From positions 1-64,000 of IMG/VR virus record IMGVR_UViG_3300006037_000006: DNA of 64,000 nt, one strand, 5' to 3'. The notes beneath the pieces were generated by a model that ran no database searches, had not been told where the DNA came from, and saw nothing but the letters and a program-made list of their open reading frames with translations. Every line of letters begins with the position of its first letter. Position 1 is the first letter of the stretch. The position numbers were made by a program, and so were the translations under genes. The stretch is from a virus. Positions 48,229 through 57,685 of the stretch are shown here, one piece after another.

Positions 48229-49510
48229 GTTGTATCCTGTCAATTATTTTAGGTTTCAAATCTTTTAACCAATCGGTGTTCAGTAAATGCTGATAGTTAT
48301 GTTGCAGTACCGATTCCATATGAGGATAGAGATGTTCCCACTCAGCCTTTGGTTTAATGCTCAACTGCAATAAGAGTTTGCAAATAGCTTCTAATCTAGC
48401 AGTAGGTTCTTCTATGTCATCGTAGCTTTCGTCCCACCAATTACTAAATGTCTTAAACCCCTGTGCTTTCAATTCACGGAGACTACCTTTTGCTCCTACT
48501 ATAATAAAAGGATGCAATGCTCTCATGGGTTTATATATCTTCTCACTAAAGAATATTGCCTGATCAGGGTATTCATAATAGAAGGTTTCAGTGATGACGC
48601 TAACCCATGTATTTAGATATACATCTACGTATAGATTCTGTGCTTTATTGACCTGAAACTGAATGGTGTCAAGGATCAATGGCAATTTCTGATTAGTCTT
48701 AATAACATTGGCATGCTCGAATGCAGGATGAGGGGCAAATTCATTGATAACTATATCATTTTTAAAATGATTGGGATAGAAATCATGGCTCACTTTGTTA
48801 TCGTCTACTAATCCATAGTAATTAAGCATGGCTACAAATGCAACTCTGTGCTCTCTAACTACTCTATTCAAGCAATTGAATAATTGCACCTCATTATCTC
48901 TTTTATGTTCTATATGCTTAATGAAGGGTATAGTGATCGGGCCTGGTAAAAAGAAATGATCCTGAGCGCAAGCTGATGCAAAGAAGTTAGCCTCAACTAT
49001 AATCATTTTAGAAGTAATATTATTATCACTGCACCATTTATCATATAACCGGCTCTCACTTAAATTGCAGGTTGTAATTACAAACTGTTCTGCTAGTAGA
49101 TCGTGTTCCATAAATGCTTTATGAAATGCCTCATAGTAATTAAACCATTTGTCAATTAATGGATTAGCTTCCATAGATTGATCGAAATGAACTAGTGCTG
49201 TGCGATTGCGTAATTTTTCTCGTAGGGCTTCGGGTAACTTGTCAATTACGGTGGCATGATTCTTGCCAGGCAAATAACTATCGGGTTTGAACCCAGTCCA
49301 CCAATCAGGACTTTGCCTAGTTCCTATCTGATGGAATATGAACCCTTCAATATTCTTATCCAATGCAGTTGATAGCGGCATAGATATAGGATCTTTAATA
49401 CGAAACTTAATCCAGTCGCTACCCAAGTGAAATCTATCCCCTCGGGTATTGTACGCAGATATCGTAGTGGCTACATCACTATCAGACGTGCATATAATTT
49501 TACTTGTCAT
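48221..49510 (-). CDS. Glycosyltransferase-like protein (GT10-like C-terminus)
   Basis: 429 aa. C-terminal block SEKIYKPMRALHPFIIVGAK, then RELKAQGFKTFSNWWDESYD, has the 'EKIxxPxxxxxPxIxxG' look of alpha-1,3-fucosyltransferases (GT10) and similar unnamed phage proteins. N-terminal half is unrelated to known domains. Overlaps the radical SAM gene by 11 bases and the hydrolase-like gene by 8. Sugar donor unknown. Confidence 0.6.
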   Translation of the reverse strand: MTSKIICTSDSDVATTISAYNTRGDRFHLGSDWIKFRIKDPISMPLSTALDKNIEGFIFHQIGTRQSPDWWTGFKPDSYLPGKNHATVIDKLPEALREKLRNRTALVHFDQSMEANPLIDKWFNYYEAFHKAFMEHDLLAEQFVITTCNLSESRLYDKWCSDNNITSKMIIVEANFFASACAQDHFFLPGPITIPFIKHIEHKRDNEVQLFNCLNRVVREHRVAFVAMLNYYGLVDDNKVSHDFYPNHFKNDIVINEFAPHPAFEHANVIKTNQKLPLILDTIQFQVNKAQNLYVDVYLNTWVSVITETFYYEYPDQAIFFSEKIYKPMRALHPFIIVGAKGSLRELKAQGFKTFSNWWDESYDDIEEPTARLEAICKLLLQLSIKPKAEWEHLYPHMESVLQHNYQHLLNTDWLKDLKPKIIDRIQHD

Positions 49511-50906
49511 AGTTAGTAATTGCTCCGTTCCCGATCAGTCTAATTGGAATTGTTTTATCTATCTCAATAGTTTTTAACCAATCAGTAAAGATATCAGGAA
49601 ATACATTGATATCTTTATTCCTACGTAAATCATATTGTTGGTAGAAACTCTTTAAATCATTATGTAAATATGATTTATCAGTTACAGCACGGCGGTGTGG
49701 AGTTTCAACTACTTCAATATAATCAATCAGTCGTTGAATCTGCGCATTCTCGCCCTCAGTTAAATGTACTCTATTGACAGTGAACCAATTTAATAGATTC
49801 GTTCTGCAATATTCTTTAATATGATCCGGCAATGCTATAGGGCTCATGAAACTAGGCCAGCGCAGGATATTTAAATCAACCATTGGTCTATTATGTCCAT
49901 ACTGTTTCTTTAGCAATATCATATCATCTAAAAAGTCAGTAATACTGAATAAGCATACGCTAGTAATGGTCATCATAATAGTTACACTACGAAACTTAGC
50001 ATTCTCCATGAAATATATCAAATTATCACGCCATACTTGATAGTCCATACCGTCACGGATGTATTCAGCTTGCTCACCGTACGCTTCATTACTAGTATAG
50101 AGGTCGAACTCTTTGATATTCGCTTCCTTAGTGAACATAACCAAGTCTTCTAGTAATGAACGCTTCATACCTAGGTTACTATTCGTAGCAAAGCGTAAGT
50201 GTTTCAAGTCTTGCGTCTTGATCTCCTCACATAATTTCCAAAAATGATGGCTCATTGTAGGCTCACCACCAGTAACTCGTAGTTCCTCTAAGTCTTTACT
50301 CAGTTCAGGCCACCATTTAAAGAATGCCTCAGTATAGGGGTTACCTTCGTTGAACTTGCCGTAGGGTTCTGTCCATGATCCATCATTTTGATAAGCACCT
50401 GCACCATCACTCTTGAGGCCTTGATAGATTCCATTGTCTTTAATGTCCTTAGCCCATGTTGTACTGTACCCTGCATTGCAATAACTACATCCAAAGTTAC
50501 ACGTGCGGTCGAAACTAATCTCTAGTGTCTTTAAGTTGACATTATCCTGTGGGTCAGCTTTGGCTATGCGAATGATATCAGCTTCTTTGTAGGGCTTACT
50601 CTTATACACTCTATCACTGATGTTCTCACGTCCTATATCTTCGATCTTCCAGCAGTATTCACACTCGCTTGGACGCTCACCTGCTAGCATTTTAGTGCGT
50701 TGCTCTTTCTTATGAGCAGTATTATGAATAGCCGATGGGTTATCCTTCAATTCCTCTACGTTAATAGGATGAGGGATAGGCAAGTGACAGCTATGGGTAT
50801 AGCCGTGACCTAGATGTATTGTAGCGTTGAGCCACTTCGCAGCACAGAAGCTGGGACTAACACTGTCTAATACTCGTTGACGCCACTGAAATAGTTCTTT
50901 ACTCAT
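49500..50906 (-). CDS. Radical SAM protein 2 (twitch-type)
   Basis: 468 aa. CNFGCSYC binds the 4Fe-4S cluster (Cys-x3-Cys-x2-Cys) at about residue 135. A conserved N-terminal region with SPSFCAAKWLNATIHLGHGY, THSCHLPIPHPI and a second Cys cluster CEYCWKIED, which belongs to the 'twitch' radical SAM type. GGEPT is the SAM-binding motif. Paralogue of the next gene. Likely modifies a peptide or small molecule; no precursor peptide identified. Confidence 0.88.
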   Translation of the reverse strand: MSKELFQWRQRVLDSVSPSFCAAKWLNATIHLGHGYTHSCHLPIPHPINVEELKDNPSAIHNTAHKKEQRTKMLAGERPSECEYCWKIEDIGRENISDRVYKSKPYKEADIIRIAKADPQDNVNLKTLEISFDRTCNFGCSYCNAGYSTTWAKDIKDNGIYQGLKSDGAGAYQNDGSWTEPYGKFNEGNPYTEAFFKWWPELSKDLEELRVTGGEPTMSHHFWKLCEEIKTQDLKHLRFATNSNLGMKRSLLEDLVMFTKEANIKEFDLYTSNEAYGEQAEYIRDGMDYQVWRDNLIYFMENAKFRSVTIMMTITSVCLFSITDFLDDMILLKKQYGHNRPMVDLNILRWPSFMSPIALPDHIKEYCRTNLLNWFTVNRVHLTEGENAQIQRLIDYIEVVETPHRRAVTDKSYLHNDLKSFYQQYDLRRNKDINVFPDIFTDWLKTIEIDKTIPIRLIGNGAITNYDK

Positions 50907-52321
50907 TTTAATTCTTTAGCCATTCTATAAAATTCTTCCATCTCAGGGAAAGTACCTAAGAAGTCTGTACCCCTGCGCTTGTCATGTTCATCTACAAATG
51001 ATACAAAGTCTTTGCGATTACGAATCAGTTCTAACTCAGGGATCTTTTCATCCCTGGCGACATAGTACAGTCGTTCCATTCTATTAATCTCGTGTTCGTA
51101 GAATCCATAACCACATGTAGGTGGCCACATCATGTGTTCTTTGTTGCGATACATAAACGTAACCTGATCTTGAATCTGAGGAAGATAGTCAGGAGTAAGA
51201 ATGAACATACTTTGATGCCAAGGCCAACGCAAGTAAGGTGTATCAAGTGATACCGGGTTGCGTCTGTCAGCACCTGTGTTGTATGTGTTGCGTAAGTCTA
51301 GAATATCTTGCATGAATGGAGTGAAACTTGTCACACTCAATGCATTGTAAGTAGCCATCACAGTTAACTTACTCTGTGGAATATCACGCAATACATAGTT
51401 GCAGTTGTCTAACCATTTGTTGTAGTCTAGTCCGTTACGGATGTACTCGGCTTTTTTACCATGTGCCTCAGCAGAGGTATATAGCTTAAACTCTTTGATA
51501 AGTCCTTCACCCTGAATACGTTTCATCTTCTCTACAAACTTCTTTAATAACTCGTCAGGTACGCACAAGTTACTGTTGATATTCAGTTCAAGTTCTGGGT
51601 TAGGATGCTCAATGATATAGTCAAGCACTTGAAACGTATCTTTAGCTAGTAATGGCTCTCCACCTGTGATTCTAAATGTCTTTAGACTAGTATACAGTTG
51701 TGGCCACCACTTCCAGAATGATTCAACATACGGGTTGTAGTCTTTGTTTCTGATAGGAATCTTCTTAGCTTGACTAATGTTGTCTAAGTTATTGAAGTTA
51801 GTGCTCGTAGGATATGCTCCATAGCGTTCAATTTCTTCCATCCACTTGCTGCTAACGTCAGGGCTGCAATAGCTGCACTTGAAATTACACGTGCTACTAA
51901 ATGCTACCTCTACATAACTAGGATCAACGTTGTCATCCCATTTCTTGCTAGCAATTTCTTCAATGAAGGGTGCTGCCCAAGGGTCTGCGCTCTTAGTGTA
52001 TCTGTCACTGAATACATCGTTGTCCTTGTTGCTATCTTCTACTCTCCAGCAGTAGTCACATTCACTTGGACGACTACCTTCAAGCATCATCTTGCGTTGT
52101 TCTTTTTTAAAGTTAGTGTTGTGCAATGCTGACGGATTAATTGCAATCTCATCCAACGGGACTACGTGAGTCTTTGGGTGATGGCAACTATGAGTATGAC
52201 CATTCTGCAAGTGAATCGTTACTTGCTTCCATTTAGCTGCACAGAAGCTATCACTGACTGCATCAACTTTTTGTTTAACATCTAAAAGATGCTTTTTATA
52301 ATTACCGTCTAAGTCTGACAT
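50903..52321 (-). CDS. Radical SAM protein 1 (twitch-type)
   Basis: 472 aa. CNFKCSYCSPDVSSKW at about residue 150, GGEPLL SAM-binding motif, N-terminal SFCAAKWKQVTIHLQNGHTH and CDYCWRVED. Shares the whole architecture with the downstream paralogue, so the pair arose by duplication. Overlap of 4 bases. Family members occur in T4-like phages and bacteria, with unknown substrates. Confidence 0.88.
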   Translation of the reverse strand: MSDLDGNYKKHLLDVKQKVDAVSDSFCAAKWKQVTIHLQNGHTHSCHHPKTHVVPLDEIAINPSALHNTNFKKEQRKMMLEGSRPSECDYCWRVEDSNKDNDVFSDRYTKSADPWAAPFIEEIASKKWDDNVDPSYVEVAFSSTCNFKCSYCSPDVSSKWMEEIERYGAYPTSTNFNNLDNISQAKKIPIRNKDYNPYVESFWKWWPQLYTSLKTFRITGGEPLLAKDTFQVLDYIIEHPNPELELNINSNLCVPDELLKKFVEKMKRIQGEGLIKEFKLYTSAEAHGKKAEYIRNGLDYNKWLDNCNYVLRDIPQSKLTVMATYNALSVTSFTPFMQDILDLRNTYNTGADRRNPVSLDTPYLRWPWHQSMFILTPDYLPQIQDQVTFMYRNKEHMMWPPTCGYGFYEHEINRMERLYYVARDEKIPELELIRNRKDFVSFVDEHDKRRGTDFLGTFPEMEEFYRMAKELK

Positions 52322-53268
52322 TACCAGCCCTCTATGTTTCTAATTACGTCCATCTCTCTAACGAGAGGACCCATGTTGTGTTTGTCAGTGTTATAGTGAC
52401 GTTTAAAGAATTTACTTTGTTCTGCATTTAGTGTACAGATAGGCAATCCTAATTTGTCACCCAATGCTCCACCAAAGAATTCACTAGAGAATCTTGGATC
52501 TCTATCTTTGTATTCGTCCCATAGTTTTGCAAAGTTGTCAAACCATTGAACTTCTTGTGGATTCCAATCAGTAAGCATAGTCATGTATGTTCCTAGTCTA
52601 GCACCATACATTGCCCAGTCACCATTCTCTGCATCCATGCCCACGTTGTGCCAGATCGTCAAGTTGTTCATGTTCCTATTCGCAACACTATCTTTAAACT
52701 GTTCAACTGAAGGCTTTGCTCCGTTGACTAGACACATCTTGACACCTTCACGAAACCCTGCACGCCATGCTTGAAAACTTGTCATGTTGGGATAGGTAGT
52801 AGAGTAGCAATCATGCATTGACCAATACAAGTTGTCGCTACTGTCTAAACAAAAGTCTACTGTGTTGTTGTCATTGCCGTCGCTAGCTTCATGGGTCTTC
52901 ATGTTCATTACATAAGATTTTGTCCATGAACTCATGCCACCGTTGCCATAACGTAATCCGTTAACGCTGTTGATAGCTTTCCAACGATACTGCGCTAGTT
53001 CATAGTTCTTGTCTTTGTCAGTGAAGTCTAACTGCATATTGAAGAAAGACTCATTGGGCATGTTGTCCCCGTCGATTAAGATAAATCGTTCAGTGTCGCT
53101 TGCCTCTGCAGCGGCTTTGTGTGCTGCATCACTACCCTTGACACCATCTACTCGTTGTGCCCAAGGCACCATGTTCTTAATCTTAACCCAGAATTCTTCC
53201 TTCTGCGGTTCATCATAGCTTAGGTAGATGCAATCTAAATCTGCTACATCAACTATATTTGTACTCAT
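52321..53268 (-). CDS. Glycosyltransferase-like protein
   Basis: 315 aa. DLDCIYLSYDEPQKEEFW, RVDGVKGSDAAHKAAAEAS, DTERFILIDGDNMP (DxD), then NGLRYGNGGMSSW and AWRAGFREGVK. The RVDG..AAH.AA, DGD and AWR..FRE blocks recur in the C-terminus of the giant 38911-42405 protein, so these are related GT-A-like proteins. Acceptor unknown. TAATG overlap with the following radical SAM gene. Confidence 0.72.
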   Translation of the reverse strand: MSTNIVDVADLDCIYLSYDEPQKEEFWVKIKNMVPWAQRVDGVKGSDAAHKAAAEASDTERFILIDGDNMPNESFFNMQLDFTDKDKNYELAQYRWKAINSVNGLRYGNGGMSSWTKSYVMNMKTHEASDGNDNNTVDFCLDSSDNLYWSMHDCYSTTYPNMTSFQAWRAGFREGVKMCLVNGAKPSVEQFKDSVANRNMNNLTIWHNVGMDAENGDWAMYGARLGTYMTMLTDWNPQEVQWFDNFAKLWDEYKDRDPRFSSEFFGGALGDKLGLPICTLNAEQSKFFKRHYNTDKHNMGPLVREMDVIRNIEGW

Positions 53269-53596
53269 ATCTTTTTAGGTCCCAATGTGTGATATTACCT
53301 TCGTAGTCATCCGATACTATTATCGAAACATCATCGCTTGCACACTTAGTTCCTGAATCAGACTTAGCTAGTAATGAAAGAAACACTTCAGGTACAAGTT
53401 TGACTAGCATGCCGTTCACTACAGTAAGATCAGGTCTGCATTCAGCAAACACTTGGGCATCAATTACAAGATAGTTACCCGGTAGCTTCTCACAGGTATA
53501 AGTTATTATACTACCTTTGTCATCATAATACAACCTAAACTCTACTGATTCGGGTGCTTTAACTTCCCAAAAGAGTTGTGATGTGTCATCGGTCAT
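53249..53596 (-). CDS. Conserved phage hypothetical protein
   Basis: 115 aa. VEFRLYYDDKGSIITYTCEK, PGNYLVIDAQVFAECRPDL are conserved-looking blocks seen in T4-like phages. No enzymatic motif. Overlaps both neighbours. Function unknown. Confidence 0.68.
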   Translation of the reverse strand: MTDDTSQLFWEVKAPESVEFRLYYDDKGSIITYTCEKLPGNYLVIDAQVFAECRPDLTVVNGMLVKLVPEVFLSLLAKSDSGTKCASDDVSIIVSDDYEGNITHWDLKRYEYKYS

Positions 53597-54318
53597 ACTA
53601 TTACCTCAACAAATTCTTTGACATAATAATGAAAGGGGTATCTTTGTACGATTGTGTTGACTTTCAGCACGTCAGCATGGAACTCAGTTACTAGTTCTTT
53701 AGTCCAATCTTCTGTTATCAATCCATTAATGTGTTGCTTCATATGCACCATGCTCATTTGAGTGAACGTGGGGAGCGTTGTCTGTTCTACGCCCATCAAG
53801 TGTGAAGCAATGGCGTATACCCAATCAGTAGACGCTGGTTCATTAATATCGCACTTTAAGATTTTCTTGTAGTCTTCCCAGTTTGTGAAGATGTCATTGA
53901 CTAAGTTAAAGAATTGTTGAGCAATACTTGATTTCTTAAAGTAAGTGATAGCATTGTAGATGTTGGGCAATTCATTGTCAGTGATGAATTGACGATAAGC
54001 CATCACGTCTGATACTTCTCCTTTGAAGTTTCGTATAGTCGTACACAACACCAAGTCTCTATCCTGCAACACATCCCACCAGTAGCTTATGTCAGTAGGG
54101 ATAAACATATCAGCTTCTAGTTTGATTGTATACTCGTAGGGGCTAGCATTGTATACCTGCCAATCGTTAGCAAAGCCGTCAAGTTTTAATGGTAACTCAG
54201 TAATGATAGTCACATTGGCGTCAGGCATCGCTTGCTTGATACTTTTAGATAATGCTTCTGCGCACTTTACGTAATCAGTTGTCTCAGTATTCTGAGCCAT
54301 TATCACGAACCCTCTCAT
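53593..54318 (-). CDS. Glycosyltransferase-like protein
   Basis: 241 aa. Pattern of the nucleotide-diphospho-sugar transferase fold (FVIMAQNTETTDYVKCAEAL, YTIKLEADMFIPTD with acidic E-x-D, then AITYFKKSSIAQQFF). Related in architecture to the next gene upstream. Acceptor and donor unknown. Start at ATG overlapping the previous stop (ATGA). Confidence 0.68.
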   Translation of the reverse strand: MRGFVIMAQNTETTDYVKCAEALSKSIKQAMPDANVTIITELPLKLDGFANDWQVYNASPYEYTIKLEADMFIPTDISYWWDVLQDRDLVLCTTIRNFKGEVSDVMAYRQFITDNELPNIYNAITYFKKSSIAQQFFNLVNDIFTNWEDYKKILKCDINEPASTDWVYAIASHLMGVEQTTLPTFTQMSMVHMKQHINGLITEDWTKELVTEFHADVLKVNTIVQRYPFHYYVKEFVEVIV

Positions 54319-55106
54319 ATCAACTCCATAAAGTTTTCTTTGTTCAACAGGTGAAAGTCAGTATCAGTTACAATGCTATACTCTTTTTTTATCTTACCTC
54401 GTTGCCAGTTATCATATATGACAGTATACATTGTATCTGAGTCTCGGTACACATGGGTGTTCTTTCCAACGTGTACTAAGTTCCACGGGATGTAATGACT
54501 ACTATCGTCAGTCTGTCCACACACGATTCGTAGTGCAATGGTTAGTGCAAAGTCATTTCTAAAGTTGCCCACGGTCATGTGGTACAATGTTGTGTAATGA
54601 CGATAGTTCTTTTGAATCATTTCCATGCATTCAAAAATCTGCTTAGTCTTTGCAGTCTTTTTAAAATAGATCACGGTAGCCCATAACGTAGGGTAAGACT
54701 GATCACTTATCATCTCTTGATAGTGATTTGGAATCATTAGAAAGCTAGTCCGATTGTGACACATGAAGTCATCGTATAATTCGAATGGTTTCAACAATGT
54801 ATTGCTGTTGATTAGATAATCTGTATCTAGTAGTAATGTTTCGTCATATGGACTTAGATTGTACGCTTGGTATCTACCTTTGTTTATCCATACTTCATTC
54901 TGTGCATTGAGATTAGTTCTGTCAGCTTCAACTATGACAACATTGTCAAACTCGTAATCATACTTTGACATGTCAGTAGACGCATCGGTTATAACAGTTA
55001 CCGGTAAATTTAAAAACTGATTCGCACGTTTAGCAGTAGCAATTGCCATTGCATAATAATCTACTTTGTCATTGTTAAATGCGAATAATAATACACCTTT
55101 GCTCAT
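54315..55106 (-). CDS. Glycosyltransferase-like protein
   Basis: 263 aa from MSKGVLLFAF. YYAMAIATAKRANQFLNLPV, LLLDTDYLINS (DxD) and LWATVIYFKKTAKTKQIFE fit GT-A-type transferases that act on glycans. Sister to the 53593-54318 protein. Adjacent to radical SAM and sugar genes. Confidence 0.7.
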   Translation of the reverse strand: MSKGVLLFAFNNDKVDYYAMAIATAKRANQFLNLPVTVITDASTDMSKYDYEFDNVVIVEADRTNLNAQNEVWINKGRYQAYNLSPYDETLLLDTDYLINSNTLLKPFELYDDFMCHNRTSFLMIPNHYQEMISDQSYPTLWATVIYFKKTAKTKQIFECMEMIQKNYRHYTTLYHMTVGNFRNDFALTIALRIVCGQTDDSSHYIPWNLVHVGKNTHVYRDSDTMYTVIYDNWQRGKIKKEYSIVTDTDFHLLNKENFMELI

Positions 55107-55408
55107 CGCTTCTTCTCTAGTGCTGCCCATTCAGTATGCCATTGATCCATAACATAGGTATAAGTTTTGTCTAGTTTGGTGAGTAACGCTGCCCTATTTA
55201 CTTTGACAGGATTAGAATATGTATCTAACAAGACTACATGATCCATGGTGCTGATGGTTAAGAACGAGATTAGTTCTACTGTAGCTACCCATAAACCACC
55301 CTGATCGGCGACGGACAACTTACTTTCGTATTTGTCTTTTAGATATGCTTTTGCTGAGTTGTGATTGAAGCGAGCTTTTGCTTCGGTGATAAGTTGTTTA
55401 GTATCCAT
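55103..55408 (-). CDS. Conserved phage hypothetical protein
   Basis: 101 aa from MDTKQLITEA. LSVADQGGLWVATVELISFL, VVLLDTYSNPVKVNRAALL and MDQWHTEWAALEKKR are conserved-looking. AGGAGTGTTC precedes the ATG. Possibly head-assembly related but not recognised. Confidence 0.7.
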   Translation of the reverse strand: MDTKQLITEAKARFNHNSAKAYLKDKYESKLSVADQGGLWVATVELISFLTISTMDHVVLLDTYSNPVKVNRAALLTKLDKTYTYVMDQWHTEWAALEKKR

Positions 55409-55454
55409 GAACACTCCTACGAGTATTTAGATGGATACTAACACATGCTTTATT

Positions 55455-56426
55455 TTACTGGCCAGTGACTGATCCAGCAATTGCCGGAGTTCCCCAAGTG
55501 TTTGTGATGTAAGTAGTTGACGGTGGCTTGACGGTTGCTGTTACCGCAGTACCAGCAGATGCTACCAATCCATTAGGTACTTCATCCCAAGTAGTAGTGA
55601 TTGTAATAATTGATCCATTATCACCGTTACTTCCTTGAGCGCCATTTGTTTTAACGTTTACTGACAAAAAGTTCTGACTGTATGTGCCGCCACCTGGGAT
55701 AGGATTAGTAAATGAGCCGCCAAACTGCTTGAACACTTCTTGGTTAGTAGTAGTTAGACCCCAGTAGCCAACGTTTGGTAATAAAGTAGTTACTGTTCCA
55801 GCTCCGCCGACTTTGGTTATACCATTATAATTAGTAGCAGCAATCGTAGCAGTGCCTGTATTAGGACTACTAACAACTATAGTACCACATGAAGTACCCA
55901 ATGCGTTGAATAATCCATTAATGCCGCTTCCAGTAGGATGAGCAAAGGTTAGCGCAATCTGACCGCCGGCATTAAAGAAATATCGTGCCGCATCCCCCGA
56001 CGCAAAAGTAACAGTTTGCGTAAATGTTATAGCATTGTACCAAGTGGTAGCATTGGTAACAGTACCTGTTATCGAAGAACCTTGTGCCGCTGCATTATTT
56101 TTACCAGCATACACGTTAGTAATGTTAACCGGTAACGCAGCATAATATACTACAGGACTACCTGTCGTAGGTGCAGTGATAGCAGTGATAGGGGTGCCCT
56201 GATGACTTGCAGTGTTAGCAACTGTAGAAATTATAGCAGCCCATTCAGTAGCAGTAACTTTTCCAGTAACAGTGATACTCGGTACTGCCGTTTGACCGTA
56301 CCCACCCTTACTATTGCCAACAGACCACACTGAATTGATATTAGTTGATGCAGTACTAGTTGTACTACCTTTAATATCATCATTGAAGTCTTTGGCTTCT
56401 ATTTTACCATATTTTGAATATGCCAT
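55455..56426 (-). CDS. Tail-fibre-like virion protein
   Basis: 323 aa. Begins MAYSKYGKIEAKDFNDDIKG, a start seen in structural proteins of T4-like phages; remainder is Gly/Thr/Ala/Ser-rich and beta-repetitive (ARYFFNAGGQIALTF, AATNYNGITKVGG). A virion fibre or baseplate component. Ten bases downstream of the next fibre-like gene's stop. Confidence 0.75.
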   Translation of the reverse strand: MAYSKYGKIEAKDFNDDIKGSTTSTASTNINSVWSVGNSKGGYGQTAVPSITVTGKVTATEWAAIISTVANTASHQGTPITAITAPTTGSPVVYYAALPVNITNVYAGKNNAAAQGSSITGTVTNATTWYNAITFTQTVTFASGDAARYFFNAGGQIALTFAHPTGSGINGLFNALGTSCGTIVVSSPNTGTATIAATNYNGITKVGGAGTVTTLLPNVGYWGLTTTNQEVFKQFGGSFTNPIPGGGTYSQNFLSVNVKTNGAQGSNGDNGSIITITTTWDEVPNGLVASAGTAVTATVKPPSTTYITNTWGTPAIAGSVTGQ

Positions 56427-56435
56427 TACGAATCC

Positions 56436-57653
56436 TTAGATAATAGTTACGACAGCTTCTACTTTGCCTACACCATCATCTAGTTTGTTTGCAAGTGCTC
56501 GTCCGATTGTATTGAAAGCAGTAATTTCGCCGGGCTGTGCAGCACGTGCCATTCCATTGCCTGCGCTTACAAGTCGTTCACCTTTTTTAACTGGGCCAGT
56601 TACTTTAACATTAACACGCCCACTCATAGCGATTGGTGGATGAGTTTTGTCATCCCCTGCAACACTGTTCATCATAAGAGCAGCAGTGTTACTTACTACA
56701 CCAAATACTGTGTCAGATAGATCAGCTACTACCGCAGTGACTTCTTTTTCACCACCTAGTTCAACTACTGTTCCCGGCTCGTATTCGGCATCGGCTGCGA
56801 AGCGTTCGGCCAAGTCAGCATAAGTTGCTTGCAAACGAGCACCGACACCTAATGTCCAGATACCATTGATTGCGCCGCCGCCTGAAATGCTACTAGTAGT
56901 GATACCAGCAGGGGCAATGTTACCAGTAAACTGAGCTACGCTATTTGCTCCAGTCAAATAGTCACTTACATTTGAGCTATTGAATGTACCTGATGGGTTA
57001 AAGTTTGCACCGTTTGCGTACATATACTTGTCACACTTAATACCGTGTGTGCTAGCTGAAGGGAATGCAATGTTACCTGCTGTAACACTGAATGAATTAC
57101 CACCAGTAGCATTATTACCCAATACAGTCCAACTACCAGTCAATGCACCTGAAGTAGTTTGACTACCGGTAGTGATTGTTTGAGTGTTTAAACTTGGAAT
57201 AGATGCGCTAGTGATAGTTGCTATCGCAGCGGATAGTGTATCTGATACTGTCGCTAAACGAACTGTAATAGTGTCTCCGACAATTGCGTCAGATGCAATA
57301 AAATTAGTTGCAGATACGTTACCAGTAACGACTACGTTTCCTAGAGTAGTATTACCACCTGAATTCGTGCTAGCTAGTGTTAGCCAGCTTGAAATAGTAG
57401 TAAGGCCGTCTGTGGGGCAGACGTTTAATGTCCCTGCGGTAGTGTTATACCACAACTGACCTTTTAAGGGGTTTGCTGGTGGAGTATCATACGCAAAATT
57501 CTCTGTCAATCTGACAAAGTTAGTGTTTAAAGTTTGTCCGTACCCTGCGTAATTTCTACCAGGTAATCCTAGTGAAGTGCTAGTGGTGTTAATGGTTCCA
57601 TCCTGAATTGTAGTCAGTGTCGTTCCATTACTTCTAATAATTGTATAAGCCAT
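56436..57653 (-). CDS. Tail-fibre protein with intramolecular-chaperone-like end
   Basis: 405 aa. N-terminus AYTIIRSNGTTLTTIQDG and GQLWYNTTAGTLNVCP (virion anchoring), beta-helical middle (LGNVVVTGNVSATNF), and C-terminal ADLAERFAADAEYEPGTVVE plus VFGVVSNTAALMMNS and MSGRVNVKVTGPVKKG, which look like the fibre head domain associated with peptidase G2/knob-type ends. Ribosome binding site GCGGAG; late box upstream. Confidence 0.78.
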   Translation of the reverse strand: MAYTIIRSNGTTLTTIQDGTINTTSTSLGLPGRNYAGYGQTLNTNFVRLTENFAYDTPPANPLKGQLWYNTTAGTLNVCPTDGLTTISSWLTLASTNSGGNTTLGNVVVTGNVSATNFIASDAIVGDTITVRLATVSDTLSAAIATITSASIPSLNTQTITTGSQTTSGALTGSWTVLGNNATGGNSFSVTAGNIAFPSASTHGIKCDKYMYANGANFNPSGTFNSSNVSDYLTGANSVAQFTGNIAPAGITTSSISGGGAINGIWTLGVGARLQATYADLAERFAADAEYEPGTVVELGGEKEVTAVVADLSDTVFGVVSNTAALMMNSVAGDDKTHPPIAMSGRVNVKVTGPVKKGERLVSAGNGMARAAQPGEITAFNTIGRALANKLDDGVGKVEAVVTII

Positions 57654-57677
57654 TCTATGTTGCTCCGCTTTATGTAA

Positions 57678-57684
57678 TATTTAT
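57678..57684 (-). promoter_or_regulatory. Late-type promoter box
   Basis: GATAAATATTAC upstream of the fibre gene, with a ~24-base leader containing GGAG. Confidence 0.62.
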
Positions 57685-57685
57685 C

